Positions 1 to 9,408 are shown, counted from the first letter of the stretch. The stretch is DNA of 64,000 bases from Paenibacillus assamensis DSM 18201 (GCF_000422445.1 NZ_KE383837.1:558001-622000); one strand, 5' to 3'. Numbers and translations: made by a program. The notes: generated by a model not told the origin, from the letters alone.

Positions 1-696
1 AATTTCCTCCTGCGTTGTGGCCAAAGTATCGGAATAGCTGAGCAAGTCATCCGCTTTCGTCGCTTTCTCCATGTAACCAAGCAATCGTGATTCAACCAAC
101 CTCTTCGCCTTAAGTCTAGATTCAAGATCTACGTATTCCTCCGTTACATCTTGTGTCGTGTAGCTTCTTTCAAAACGTTCTACATCCAATTGCTCCAACT
201 GCGTTATGATAGCCTGAAACTTATCAACCGGTACTCGAACGGTATATACACCACCATGCTCATGAGCATTTTGTGTATCCGAGTATTCCGTAACATACCC
301 ACCTGTACGATGGATCAGCTTGTTGATAGACGGCTTAACTGCATCATATTCCTTTACTTCCATCGTAATTTCGGCTTTGTAGACAAGTTTGCGATCCTGT
401 GCGGCGGCTGGTTGTGCTGCAACTTGCTCTTGATCGGCTGTTTGATTATTTTCTGAATTTGAAGTTTCTGTTTGGATTTCATTTCTAGCCATCTCTTGAG
501 CATTCTGCTGATTCTTGCTATCGGATTGAGTTCCAAGCGTTTCTGTCTTCGCTTCTGAACTTGTTAAACTTGTTGAGCTTGTTGAGCTGCCGCATCCTGC
601 CAACATCGCCGAGAAAATAAGTAAAAGTACACATACATGCAGTGCTATTCTATTCCCTAGCTTTCTCTTCTTCCTCTCTACAGATCTACACACCAC
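1..696 (-). CDS. DUF4349 family lipoprotein (3' end outside window)
   Basis: Exported lipoprotein of unknown biochemical role. A basic N-terminus and hydrophobic stretch lead into a lipobox (MLAGC), followed by a Ser/Thr/Gln-rich linker. The domain beginning near KLVYKAEITMEV has the alternation typical of DUF4349: the phrase VRVPVDKF, then a helical segment with ESRLKAKR. GTG at 696 is chosen because AAAGGGGG lies just upstream; an in-frame ATG at 711 has no such site. The frame is open to the left edge, so the C-terminus, normally a coiled coil plus a membrane helix in this family, is not visible. Family call from recognition; function unknown. Confidence 0.75.
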   Translation of the reverse strand, partial: MVCRSVERKKRKLGNRIALHVCVLLLIFSAMLAGCGSSTSSTSLTSSEAKTETLGTQSDSKNQQNAQEMARNEIQTETSNSENNQTADQEQVAAQPAAAQDRKLVYKAEITMEVKEYDAVKPSINKLIHRTGGYVTEYSDTQNAHEHGGVYTVRVPVDKFQAIITQLEQLDVERFERSYTTQDVTEEYVDLESRLKAKRLVESRLLGYMEKATKADDLLSYSDTLATTQEEI

Positions 697-751
697 ATTT
701 CCCCCTTTCATCAAACTGGATTATTTTACCTACAAATCTATCTCTAGACGC

Positions 752-785
752 AAAAAGGCATCGTGATGTTGCATCACGATGCCTT
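752..785 (-). terminator. Intrinsic terminator after ahcY
   Basis: A 12-bp perfect stem (757-768 with 772-783) and a 3-base loop. On the minus strand it is followed by a run of five T. It lies 45 bases past the ahcY stop and before the DUF4349 gene, so it separates the two transcripts. Confidence 0.85.
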
Positions 786-829
786 CTATGGTGAACAAGA
801 TTATAATCCTTATTTTATTAAAAAGTGGA

Positions 830-2104
830 TTAATGCTCTTGCCAGCTGTCTAAATATTTTTTCTGTTCATCCGTCAACGTATCAATACGCATACCGAGCG
901 ATTCCAGCTTCAAACGCGCTACTTGCTCATCAAGCTCATAAGGTACATTAATGACGTGCTGTCCAAGCTCTTGATAGCGGTCATTGACATATTTCAATGA
1001 CATCGCTTGAAGAGCGAACGTCATATCCATAATTTCCGCTGGATGTCCATCACCAGCTGCCAAGTTAACAAGACGGCCCTCAGCGAGCACATATATGCTG
1101 CGTCCATCGTTCAACTTGTATTCTTCAATATTACGTCGAACGGTGCGAATATTAGCCGAGCGAACTGCCAATTCAGGCTTGTTAACCTCAATATCAAAAT
1201 GTCCGGCGTTGGATAGAATAGCTCCATCCTTCATCACATCGTAATGTTCGCCGCGGATAATATCACGATTACCTGTTACCGTAACGAAAATATCCCCTAG
1301 CTTCGCAGCCTCTTCCATCGTCATGACACTAAATCCGTCCATGTAAGCTTCCACTGCTTTGATGCTGTCAATTTCCGTGACGATAACTTGTGCTCCGAGA
1401 CCTTTTGCACGCATTGCAACACCTTTACCGCACCACCCATATCCAGCAACGACAACCGTTTTACCAGCTACGACTAGGTTAGTCGTACGATTAATACCAT
1501 CGAATACGGATTGACCCGTTCCATAGCGATTATCAAACAAGTACTTACAAAATGCATCATTCACCGCTACCATCGGGAAAGCCAGTTGTCCTTCCTTCTC
1601 TAGCGATTTCAAGCGTAAAATACCTGTCGTCGTTTCTTCCGCACCACCGCGAACTTGCGGTCGTAAGTCTGGACGCTCAGAGTGAAGAATCGTAATGAGA
1701 TCCCCACCGTCATCGATAATCAAATCAGGCTTTGTTTCTAGTGCATGAATGAGCAATTGCTTGTACTCAACTGGATCCGGATTATATTTTGCAAAAACCG
1801 TAATGCCATCTTCCACTAGCGCTGCACATACATCATCTTGAGTAGAAAGCGGATTGCTGCCAGTAATCGTAACCTCAGCTCCACCTGCTTGAATGACTTT
1901 CGCCAAATAAGCTGTCTTTGCTTCTAAATGCAAAGATATCGTTACTTTCAAACCTTTAAAAGGCTGCTCCGCCTCAAATTGTTCGCGAATGCGATTAAGT
2001 ACCGGCATATGAGCTCGTACCCAGTCAATTTTCAAGTGTCCTTCTGGTGCTAATTGGATATCTGTAATAATGCTGTTTTGCAAAGCTTTCGTAGATGTCG
2101 ACAT
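830..2104 (-). CDS. ahcY: Adenosylhomocysteinase (S-adenosylhomocysteine hydrolase)
   Basis: Hydrolyses S-adenosylhomocysteine to adenosine and homocysteine, relieving product inhibition of SAM-dependent methyltransferases in the cytoplasm. The 424-residue protein shows the substrate motif DDGGD (131-135), the catalytic stretch NDAFCKY (182-188) and the NAD-binding loop GYGWCGKG (221-228). The start follows GGAGGGG at good spacing. The C-terminus ends soon after a YLDSW motif and lacks the longer tail ending in a Tyr of many bacterial and eukaryotic enzymes, so it resembles the shorter form. It lies downstream of bshC on the same strand, 145 bases away, and is closed by its own terminator. 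Confidence 0.95.
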   Translation of the reverse strand: MSTSTKALQNSIITDIQLAPEGHLKIDWVRAHMPVLNRIREQFEAEQPFKGLKVTISLHLEAKTAYLAKVIQAGGAEVTITGSNPLSTQDDVCAALVEDGITVFAKYNPDPVEYKQLLIHALETKPDLIIDDGGDLITILHSERPDLRPQVRGGAEETTTGILRLKSLEKEGQLAFPMVAVNDAFCKYLFDNRYGTGQSVFDGINRTTNLVVAGKTVVVAGYGWCGKGVAMRAKGLGAQVIVTEIDSIKAVEAYMDGFSVMTMEEAAKLGDIFVTVTGNRDIIRGEHYDVMKDGAILSNAGHFDIEVNKPELAVRSANIRTVRRNIEEYKLNDGRSIYVLAEGRLVNLAAGDGHPAEIMDMTFALQAMSLKYVNDRYQELGQHVINVPYELDEQVARLKLESLGMRIDTLTDEQKKYLDSWQEH

Positions 2105-2249
2105 ACGTTACCCCTCCACATGTTTAAAATAAACGTCGTCTGACTTGCCTCTAGCTGCTCACACCATAACATCTATGATCTAAAAACAAAGAACATAGCT
2201 CCTTAATGACCACGGACCCTTTCTCTCAAGTTGTATACTGCTCTAGTTG

Positions 2250-3881
2250 TTACATAGGTACAAGTCGATGTTCGCCTTGCCATACGACAGGCGCATCCAT
2301 GATAACTTTGTACCAATCAGTTCCGTAGCGATTCTCGTAAAGCGCCATATTGAATACTCGCTCTTGCGGACGATCCAACGGCCACAAAGCGAGCTTCAGG
2401 CGCTCCCACTGTCTAAGCCCAGATTCATGCTGCTTCTTCAAAGCATCCTGTGCTCGATTATGCAAATAATCAATCTGTTCCAGCACCTTGTCACGATTCA
2501 TATCCCCTAGCTTGCCAAGAGTGGGTAGCGATTGATTCAATACGCTTAACAATTCTGCATACTGATGCTCCACATCTCCTCGCAGTTGAGCAAAGCGATC
2601 GTCCAGCTTTAGCTCATCTTGAGATAGTAGCCATTCATCGCGCTTAGCTTCATACTGATTGCAAATATGTTCAACTTGCAGCTCGTACTTGTTCAGTAAT
2701 TTCTGCAAGGTTCCCTCTACACAAGTAAACGCCATGCGCGGCCAAATGATAGGCATTTTCATGCCGATTGCACAAAACGCATCCTTCGTTTGAGCCCAAT
2801 AAGCGATCTCACCTGCACCTAACACCGTAGCAAGCACGGGGAATAAATATTCTTGCATAAGCGGTCTAGTCATCACATTGTTGCTAAATCGCTCAGGATG
2901 CTGCTCGGTAAGCTGCTCCAGTTGAGCTTGTGAATATGTAATCGTGCGCTTTCTGTCTGCAAATACGCCATCTTGATGCATAAGAAGTACACGCTCACCT
3001 TGCTCCATCACAAATAAATTAGCGCTTTCTTCAGCATGTTCCGCCTGAATAGGATAACCAGCGGATTTCATCCTTTGTTCACTTTGTGCATAGGCTTGTT
3101 GAAGAGCATCCTGCTGCTGAATGATAGACTTGAACAATGGCCCTTCCACTGCACGTAATTGCTCATCAGCAGAATCAAGCAAGACAAGCCCCATTTCACC
3201 AAACATATAACCAAGCAGTCTTGCGCACGCCTCTGTTAGCGATGAACTCTCCTGCATAACCATCCGATAACGCTCCAACATAGGCGCCTTGAACTCAGTA
3301 GTAGGAAGGAGTTCTTCCAACTGCCCAATAACTGCATCCCATTCACTCTCATCTACATGATAGTGACTCACTGGCTGCCTCCCTGAAGGTGAATGCTCCA
3401 AACGAATGCGTTGAATGCCAGATTGAGAAGAAAGCATATAGGTATGGTTCACTTCATCGAAGTCATGATCCTCGCCCGCAAGCCAAAATACAGGAATAAC
3501 GGGACGTTCTAAGCGCTGCTCTGCCTCCTGCGCCATTCGAATGATCGATATCGCCTTATATACAACCAGCAGCGGGCCACCAAGCAGCCCTCCTTGCTGG
3601 CCACCTACAACAACCAGAGCCTGACTATCTTGAAGACGCTCTAAAGAGCGTATCGCTTCTGGGTGATTGTTCACCTTCTGTTGATACTGCATAAGGACGT
3701 TGACTAGTTCAAAACGGTCTGCTCGCATATGTGCTGCTTCATCAACCCATGAGACGCGCTTATGCCAATCCTCATCAGGATGAAATTCATAAAACTGCTC
3801 CACAACAACCGGATCTCGCTCTATGTAAAGTTTCGCTAATTGTTGTGATACGGGAACCGGCAACGTATCCCAAGTTGTCAT
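2250..3881 (-). CDS. bshC: Bacillithiol biosynthesis cysteine-adding enzyme BshC
   Basis: Adds cysteine to glucosaminyl-malate in the last step of bacillithiol synthesis, the main low-molecular-weight thiol of many Firmicutes. Length (543 residues) matches the family. Visible family signatures are the glycine-rich GGQQGG (93-98) followed by GGPLLVVYKA and the block FWLAGEDHDFDE (132-143). The C-terminal half is helical and charged, as in the coiled-coil part of BshC. Start supported by AGGAGG upstream. In B. subtilis the orthologue (yllA) also sits next to the panE-like ylbQ, so synteny agrees. Confidence 0.93.
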   Translation of the reverse strand: MTTWDTLPVPVSQQLAKLYIERDPVVVEQFYEFHPDEDWHKRVSWVDEAAHMRADRFELVNVLMQYQQKVNNHPEAIRSLERLQDSQALVVVGGQQGGLLGGPLLVVYKAISIIRMAQEAEQRLERPVIPVFWLAGEDHDFDEVNHTYMLSSQSGIQRIRLEHSPSGRQPVSHYHVDESEWDAVIGQLEELLPTTEFKAPMLERYRMVMQESSSLTEACARLLGYMFGEMGLVLLDSADEQLRAVEGPLFKSIIQQQDALQQAYAQSEQRMKSAGYPIQAEHAEESANLFVMEQGERVLLMHQDGVFADRKRTITYSQAQLEQLTEQHPERFSNNVMTRPLMQEYLFPVLATVLGAGEIAYWAQTKDAFCAIGMKMPIIWPRMAFTCVEGTLQKLLNKYELQVEHICNQYEAKRDEWLLSQDELKLDDRFAQLRGDVEHQYAELLSVLNQSLPTLGKLGDMNRDKVLEQIDYLHNRAQDALKKQHESGLRQWERLKLALWPLDRPQERVFNMALYENRYGTDWYKVIMDAPVVWQGEHRLVPM

Positions 3882-4099
3882 TATAAGCCGCCTCCTCTAC
3901 AACCTTGATTTTACACATCGCTGCTTGACCCGTCAAAACAAAACATGCCAGATCCATCTAATTCCTAAACACTCTTAAATAAAGCGAAATATGCAGCAAG
4001 TTATTAAAGATTTACCTATGATATATGTGATTATTTCCGTGACATTATGTATGATATAAACATGATTGTTGTCCTGCACTCGACGTTATGGTTAGATTA
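3882..4099. other. Intergenic stretch upstream of bshC
   Basis: No gene-like frame seen. AT-rich; expected to carry the bshC promoter and the 3' end of the panE-DUF3397 transcript, but I see no clear hairpin with a T-run or a convincing -35/-10 pair. Confidence 0.4.
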
Positions 4100-4495
4100 T
4101 TATACATCCTTCAAATATACGAACATCCCCATAAAGAACAAGAAGAAATAAAAAATAGCAAGCACGACAAACGAAATGCGCCATATGGCCCTTACAAGTC
4201 GCTTCACATTAACCGTGCCACGCTTGCGGTGCATAGCTCCTCCTAACAATCCAGCAGCCAAGAGCATAATAAGCATAATTCCATATAAGCCTGTATTAGA
4301 TTGGAACACCACATTATACAATCCTGCCACAGAAGCGATCAGGAATACATTCGTGATGTCTACAGCTAGAAGGAACGATTTCTTCTTGTTCTTTATCCAA
4401 AATGCTGAAATGAACCATATCGCCATAAATGGAATGAACGGAAGTATAGTCAACGTTATAAATGATTGAGAGATCCAATTCCACATCTTGGACAA
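4100..4495 (-). CDS. DUF3397-type small integral membrane protein
   Basis: A 131-residue protein with about four hydrophobic segments (roughly 10-33, 40-63, 72-88 and 105-128) and a Lys/Arg-rich loop near 90-100. The TTG start at 4495 is placed 6 bases after AGGAG; an ATG three codons later is possible. A small membrane protein of the DUF3397 family commonly sits between panE and bshC in bacilli, and this one does. It starts 14 bases after the panE stop, so it is probably co-transcribed with panE. Function unknown. Confidence 0.65.
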   Translation of the reverse strand: MSKMWNWISQSFITLTILPFIPFMAIWFISAFWIKNKKKSFLLAVDITNVFLIASVAGLYNVVFQSNTGLYGIMLIMLLAAGLLGGAMHRKRGTVNVKRLVRAIWRISFVVLAIFYFFLFFMGMFVYLKDV

Positions 4496-4509
4496 GATTC
4501 ACTCCTTTC

Positions 4510-5463
4510 CTACGATAAGAATGCCGGATCTAATGCCTGAATACTTCGATAAAGATAGGTTTGCGCAGGAGAATGGTATTGATGCGCATCTGCAATCCGC
4601 AGCAGTTGTCCTGTAATCGCATCGATTTCGGTCGTGCGTTCAGCCAATACATCTGCAAGCATCGATGATGTATTGCTAGCAGTTGCGCTGCATACACGAA
4701 TGAGGTTATCCCACGCTTCATCTGCGTGCACAGGTATGCCTTGTAATCGATAAATCGCGATTACTTCTTCAAATACTTCACGCATAAGCTGAAGTCGCTT
4801 CTCACTATGAAGCAGCTCTCCATTGCGCAAGCGAAGCAAGGCCGTCAAAGGATTGATTACCGCATTAACAATCAGCTTGCGATAAATGTTATCTTCGATG
4901 TTGTTCGACACAAATGCCTGAAATCCTGCCTCCTTGAACAAATTACACCATACACGCACTTCATCATTATTTGGGTCAATCGCGTTCCCAAGCCAAGTCT
5001 CACCATCTCCAGTATGCGTAACTTCATAAGAGGATGTCCGTTTCGCAGCTTCAGTCGTCACGGCCATAGCAAGCATATTTTCTGAAAAAAGCTGCTTGAG
5101 CTTCTCATCATGTCCAATCCCATTTTGAAAACAAAGTACGCTGCTTACCTTCTCAACTGGCAATACCGCTAACTGCTTCATAAATGCATCTGTAAAGCTT
5201 GTTTGCTTAATGAACAGCCCAAGCCGCTTAATAGGTTCATTTGACCGTTTCAACACACGCTCAGCTTCATCTAATGGATACGCATGAATGTTCGGATAAT
5301 GCTGTTGAACCCCCTTTCTATCTATTAGGAATAAGCCCTTTTGACGCAGTTCCTCTGCCTGTTCTGATGTACGGGTCCATAATCGAATTTGCTCGCCATG
5401 TTGCAGCAACCGTGCCGTGAACATCAGACCAAGTGCCCCACCGCCAATAAGATCCCATTTCAT
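4510..5463 (-). CDS. panE: Ketopantoate reductase family protein (PanE/YlbQ)
   Basis: Predicted to reduce 2-dehydropantoate to pantoate with NADPH in pantothenate and CoA synthesis. The N-terminus has a dinucleotide-binding fold with GGGALG at 7-12. Further on it carries the family block around CFQNGIGHDE and the helical C-terminal domain with NAVINPLTALL. Length 317 residues is normal. Start preceded by AGGTGG. Bacilli often carry several PanE paralogues of differing activity, so the reaction is a family-level assignment. First gene of a pair with the DUF3397 gene. Confidence 0.85.
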   Translation of the reverse strand: MKWDLIGGGALGLMFTARLLQHGEQIRLWTRTSEQAEELRQKGLFLIDRKGVQQHYPNIHAYPLDEAERVLKRSNEPIKRLGLFIKQTSFTDAFMKQLAVLPVEKVSSVLCFQNGIGHDEKLKQLFSENMLAMAVTTEAAKRTSSYEVTHTGDGETWLGNAIDPNNDEVRVWCNLFKEAGFQAFVSNNIEDNIYRKLIVNAVINPLTALLRLRNGELLHSEKRLQLMREVFEEVIAIYRLQGIPVHADEAWDNLIRVCSATASNTSSMLADVLAERTTEIDAITGQLLRIADAHQYHSPAQTYLYRSIQALDPAFLS

Positions 5464-5529
5464 ATTCTACCACCTACAACTTTCAGCCTATTTCATATGT
5501 TAGTTATAACAGACCTGTTTATAAAACAC

Positions 5530-5577
5530 AAAAAAAGTGAATGTCATCCAACCTGATCGTTGAACGCTCATCCACTT
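5530..5577 (-). terminator. Intrinsic terminator after rsfA-like gene
   Basis: Imperfect stem (5535-5539 with 5573-5577, plus inner CAT/ATG and CAAC/GTTG pairings). On the minus strand a run of seven T follows. It lies just past the stop of the rsfA-like gene and before panE. Confidence 0.7.
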
Positions 5578-5608
5578 CTTCTATCGTACTTGCTATTCCT
5601 CAACAATT

Positions 5609-6253
5609 CTATTCAATACGCTCTAAATTACCATTTGCATCCATACGGAATCTTGTCTTGTTATCATCATCATCATCGGACAAAATCGCTAGACGACGCG
5701 CTCGATCCATAATTTGAATGAGAGCTTTATAGTCATCATTTACCGTACGATAATCTGTCTGAACTTCGTTTACTTGCTTAGATAAGTATTCTTTCTCCTT
5801 ACTTATCTTTGCCAGCTTCTCTTCTTTGTCATACAGTTCGCGTTCTAATTGTTTCACTTGGCGAGCAAGATCTTGATAGTTGCTGCGCCACTGGCGCAAA
5901 AAGCGTATAACTGAATCAATGGACAATGACTCTTCTGTAAAAGTTTCATTTTTCCCTGCTAATAGTTCTGCATCTTCCAAAGCAATGGAAGCAACCTGTA
6001 CCCCGATTGGATGTTTCTTCACGTAATTACGCTTTTGGCGCTGAGATTTGGCCAATTGGATGGCAGTCTCATATTTTTTACGCACGAAACTGTTCCATCT
6101 AAATCCACAGGCTGCAGACGTCCTGCCAATTCGCTCTCCCACTTCTTCAAAAGCAGCTAATTGTGTACTTCCTTCTCGTATATGCCTTAACGTTACCTCT
6201 GCCAAAATCAAATCATCATCCGCTGTCCATGCATCTTGTCTAATGGCTGTCAT
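5609..6253 (-). CDS. RsfA/GerR-family sporulation transcription factor
   Basis: Prespore or mother-cell regulator family (RsfA, YlbO/GerR in B. subtilis). The first 60 residues form a Myb/SANT-like DNA-binding unit with the family signature RQDAWTADDD and the block ACGFRWNSFVRKKY. Residues from about 120 to 175 are a heptad-like, charged coiled coil, suggesting dimerisation. I start at the ATG at 6253, seven bases after GGAGG, rather than an upstream in-frame ATG at 6298, because family members begin with MTA-RQDAW. Position next to panE-bshC matches ylbO-ylbQ-yllA in B. subtilis, favouring a GerR orthologue. Confidence 0.88.
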   Translation of the reverse strand: MTAIRQDAWTADDDLILAEVTLRHIREGSTQLAAFEEVGERIGRTSAACGFRWNSFVRKKYETAIQLAKSQRQKRNYVKKHPIGVQVASIALEDAELLAGKNETFTEESLSIDSVIRFLRQWRSNYQDLARQVKQLERELYDKEEKLAKISKEKEYLSKQVNEVQTDYRTVNDDYKALIQIMDRARRLAILSDDDDDNKTRFRMDANGNLERIE

Positions 6254-6531
6254 GCCACAACCTCCTAACAACACATCATTATTGCTCATAGTAAGCACCG
6301 CTTCATTTCATCTCTATGCACATAGTAGAGTTCATAGAATCTATCGGATACTAAAATGTATATCCACTTTTTCTAGGAAACATACGTGAAATGTACATGT
6401 AAGTGCACATAAAGCTAAACAATATGAAAAAATCTTCAATTCATCACACTTGGCAGTTTACACCAATTGCGTCGAACGATATAATGTCAATAGAAAAGTT
6501 GGCAGCTTTTGTATGGAGAGGGGGATTAATC

Positions 6532-6768
6532 GTGGCACGAATGTTTCGCGTACTTGGATTTTGGACACTTGTCATTGGTCTAATGGCCTATGCAGGCCAC
6601 ATGGTTGAAATGGCGTTGTTATTCTTCCTACAGACCGCCTTCTTTGTATTGCTTGGCTATTTAAAACTCACTGAACGTACATACATCTTGTCATTCTGGG
6701 GGTATATGTTAGTTTGCTTTACGGGCTTCTCTTACTGGACGATATTCGAAATGAGCAACCCATTCTAA
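6532..6768 (+). CDS. DUF2626 small membrane protein (YqgY-like)
   Basis: A 78-residue protein with two or three hydrophobic segments, matching the DUF2626 family (B. subtilis YqgY) in length and in the pattern MARMFRVLGFWT at the N-terminus. The GTG at 6532 is chosen because GGAGAGGGGG lies seven bases upstream; upstream in-frame ATG codons would add a non-conserved extension. Function unknown. Transcribed divergently from the rsfA-like gene and convergently with the methyltransferase gene; a hairpin follows its stop. Confidence 0.82.
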   Translation: MARMFRVLGFWTLVIGLMAYAGHMVEMALLFFLQTAFFVLLGYLKLTERTYILSFWGYMLVCFTGFSYWTIFEMSNPF

Positions 6769-6808
6769 CTTAACCTCCCTACTATCATGACTAGGAATGA
6801 CAGCAAAG

Positions 6809-6838
6809 AGCCCGAAGCTACCTGCTCCGGGCTTTTTC
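6809..6838 (+). terminator. Terminator after DUF2626 gene
   Basis: Ten-base stem with one mismatch (AGCCCGAAGC with GCTCCGGGCT), a 5-base loop, then five T on the plus strand. It lies between two convergent genes. Confidence 0.8.
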
Positions 6839-6866
6839 TATTCAACAGAATTTCTTTCAATAAGGC

Positions 6867-7988
6867 TTATTCCATTCCTTTACTAACAGTCATCACTTTA
6901 AACCGTTCACTCATTTGGTCAGACAAAAGAAGCTGCCTAATCTTTCTATTGCTTTTCGCTTTGTCACTAAAAGGATCCGCATCTGAATGCTCTTGCAGCA
7001 AATCAAGAACACCATTCTCTACAAGAAATTGCTTTTGATCCATTCGAGGCAGGACCTTACATCCTGATAAAAAGGCAATGCGTTCAGCTATATCAAAATC
7101 TACATCAGCCGTCATATCTTGATCGCCAGGAGCAGCAAACGGATCATCATAAGCTTGATGCTTGCGATAGCAAAGCAAACTTCCATTCATCCGATGCGCC
7201 CCCGTAAGCTGTCTCGTACCGTCCCCATAATCAATGAATACCCCCTCTATATCAACTGCAGCTAGTAACACGCGTCCAAGCCACTCTGAAGCAGCAATAC
7301 CTGCATCATAAATTTGTCCCTCCTGCAAACCTATATCATGCTGTTTAGCCCAATCGATAACATGCTCCTCGGCTTCAGCCCATTCATATTCGAATATAGA
7401 CTTGTCACCGTTCCAAATTACGTAAGCCTGATCCAACTTACTGCTCTGCCGTCGAATGCGTTCCACTGGAAATGCATCCAACAGCTCATTAGCAACCAAG
7501 AAAATAGGCATTTCTCCAGCCTGTTCGAAATAATTTTGCTCGTCCCAGCATATTACTGGAATAGGACATGCGTTGTTAGCTAATCGCTCCTTGATCATGC
7601 TTTGATGATAAGGGCTCGATTCGACAACAACATACTCCAGCGGTCGGCAATCGGAATGCTGCAGGACATTCAATAGCTGCTCTGCTAGCTTCCCAGTTCC
7701 CGCCCCCCATTCGATGATTCGATAGGTTTTATCTTTCCACTCTCGTATCGAACACCGTAATCGAATGTAACGTTCGATAATAAGAGCCATTGCATCTCCA
7801 ATATATGCACTCGTGTAGAAATCACCAGCAGGCCCTACTTTTTCGCTCGATTTCGTGTAGTACCCTCCCTCCTGATCATACATACAGCTTGACATATACA
7901 TAGAAAAGGGCATACGATAGTCGGGAAATTGTGACAATCTTTGTTGGATTCGATGAATGAGACTAGACGATTGACTAGACGACAACAT
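6867..7988 (-). CDS. MidA-family class I SAM-dependent methyltransferase
   Basis: Belongs to the COG1565/MidA (NDUFAF7-like) methyltransferases. Diagnostic features are an early GPAGDFYTS block, the SAM-binding strand IIEWGAGTGKLAEQ near residues 88-101, the acidic YVVVESSPY near 120 and FLVANELLDAFPVE near 165-178. Length 373 residues is typical. The target is unknown; mitochondrial homologues methylate an arginine of a complex I subunit, but the bacterial substrate in Firmicutes is not established. Start after AAAGGATG. Convergent with the DUF2626 gene and divergent from the secreted coiled-coil gene, whose start lies 108 bases away. Confidence 0.85.
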   Translation of the reverse strand: MLSSSQSSSLIHRIQQRLSQFPDYRMPFSMYMSSCMYDQEGGYYTKSSEKVGPAGDFYTSAYIGDAMALIIERYIRLRCSIREWKDKTYRIIEWGAGTGKLAEQLLNVLQHSDCRPLEYVVVESSPYHQSMIKERLANNACPIPVICWDEQNYFEQAGEMPIFLVANELLDAFPVERIRRQSSKLDQAYVIWNGDKSIFEYEWAEAEEHVIDWAKQHDIGLQEGQIYDAGIAASEWLGRVLLAAVDIEGVFIDYGDGTRQLTGAHRMNGSLLCYRKHQAYDDPFAAPGDQDMTADVDFDIAERIAFLSGCKVLPRMDQKQFLVENGVLDLLQEHSDADPFSDKAKSNRKIRQLLLSDQMSERFKVMTVSKGME

Positions 7989-8096
7989 AACTGTTCATCC
8001 TTTCGTATTTGTCCTTGTTTGGAGCAGCATTGCAGCATGATTTCTAACGAGGTCTACAAACGATACAGATGCACGGTGTACATAAGGGGGCCCTCA

Positions 8097-9212
8097 ATGC
8101 GACTAGGGAAACGCGCAACGAGCGCTTGTATGCGAATACTAATCTTTGTTCTCATTGCTTCAGCCATCCCGTTCTCATCTCATGCACAACCGAGTGAGCC
8201 GATTCCATGGGATGATGCTAATCAATCAACCGAAATGAAACATATTTTACAGCAAAGCTTATCCATTCAAGAGTTGGATGCAGAGATTGCTCGCGTAACA
8301 GCGAGAGAGCAAGAGGCAAGTAAACAAAGGAAACTTCTAGAAGCAGATTTGCAAACACAGCAGGAACAGCTTCTACTAAAACAAAAAGATGCAGGACGTG
8401 TGCTTCGTTCCTATTATGTTGGTGAACGCGATCTTATTTTAGAGGCTATATTATCTTCTAGTGAGGTCTCTGATTTATTTCTACTTCTGAACTACTTTTC
8501 CTACTTAATGGAGTCTGATCATCGTATTTTATCTGACTATCAAGTCAACGTGCAGCGTATTGATCAGCTTCGGAATGAGCAAGCCCTATTAGAGAAGGAG
8601 CTATCGCAAGTCCGAATCAATCTAGAAGATCAGCGGAAACGCGTTATTGAACTTCAAAATAAACTTAATACCCAGATCACTACAAGTTCAGACCCAGAAG
8701 CGATGAAGAAGTTAGTTGAAGAATTTACGAAGTATTGGCAAAGTGTAGGGCTGTTTGAAGTGCGGCACTACTTCAGAGCGATGGCTGATGCGATGCAGAA
8801 GCTGCCCGAATTCGTTAAAGAAAATGGAAACATGAAGTCAAATGGACTTCAGTATACGCTACGCATCAAAGATAGCGAGCTGAATGAGTTTCTGCGTCAA
8901 CAAGATTCCATGTTTGATGATTTTGAATTTGTGTTTGACAAAGGCATCGTTACAGCTATAGGCGACCGAGAAGGGCTTCGTGTAGTCGTTCAAGGCAGCT
9001 ACACGCTAGAGCAGGAACCAGAAAATGCGCTTCGATTCCATGTCGATCATCTCCAATTCAATGGACTCGAGCTGCCTGAATCTACACGCTCACAATTAGA
9101 GGAACAGTTTGACCTTAGCTTCTATCCGCAGCAACTCGTCTCTTTCATTGAAGCAACAGAAATTACAATCGACAAGAATGAAATGGTCGTAGTCCTAAAG
9201 GTTTCGCTATAA
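8097..9212 (+). CDS. Secreted coiled-coil protein, no catalytic domain recognised
   Basis: A 371-residue exported protein. A signal peptide covers about residues 1-29 (FVLIASAIPFSSHAQP). Residues about 45-190 are a long charged coiled coil rich in Gln/Glu/Leu, broken by a helical turn around VLRSYYVGERDLILEAILSS, which resembles the coiled-coil half of PcsB/CwlO-type hydrolases and their regulators. The rest (about 200-371) looks like an alpha/beta domain with KLPEFVKENG and ends in a beta-strand-rich tail. No NlpC/P60, CHAP or M23 motif is present. ATG at 8097 follows AAGGGGG; longer in-frame starts lack a site. Possibly a cell-wall regulator; not assigned. Confidence 0.7.
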   Translation: MRLGKRATSACMRILIFVLIASAIPFSSHAQPSEPIPWDDANQSTEMKHILQQSLSIQELDAEIARVTAREQEASKQRKLLEADLQTQQEQLLLKQKDAGRVLRSYYVGERDLILEAILSSSEVSDLFLLLNYFSYLMESDHRILSDYQVNVQRIDQLRNEQALLEKELSQVRINLEDQRKRVIELQNKLNTQITTSSDPEAMKKLVEEFTKYWQSVGLFEVRHYFRAMADAMQKLPEFVKENGNMKSNGLQYTLRIKDSELNEFLRQQDSMFDDFEFVFDKGIVTAIGDREGLRVVVQGSYTLEQEPENALRFHVDHLQFNGLELPESTRSQLEEQFDLSFYPQQLVSFIEATEITIDKNEMVVVLKVSL

Positions 9213-9256
9213 TACATTTCAAATTCAAATCTATAACGAGTAATTAATTAAGATAT

Positions 9257-9295
9257 AGCCCCAAAGTCCATCGTTCAACGCCAGACTTTGGGGCT
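9257..9295. terminator. Hairpin between convergent genes
   Basis: A 12-bp perfect stem (AGCCCCAAAGTC at 9257-9268 with its complement at 9284-9295). T-runs beside it are weak on both strands, so termination is likely but not certain. It separates the secreted coiled-coil gene from the converging solute-binding gene. Confidence 0.6.
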
Positions 9296-9408
9296 GTATA
9301 CTTTGTTACTATGAAAAAATAGCATGAGCTGCTTGACCATATAGTCACTTATAATACATAAATGATCTAATCCCTGCCCGATGTAATAGAAACTGCAGTT
9401 GAAACCGC

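Noticed and set aside
604-711. Apparent frameshift near the start of the DUF4349 lipoprotein gene
   Set aside because: Careful base-by-base recount of the reverse complement shows GTG 696, the hydrophobic segment and the lipobox in a single frame; the earlier impression came from miscopying GAAGAGAAAG.
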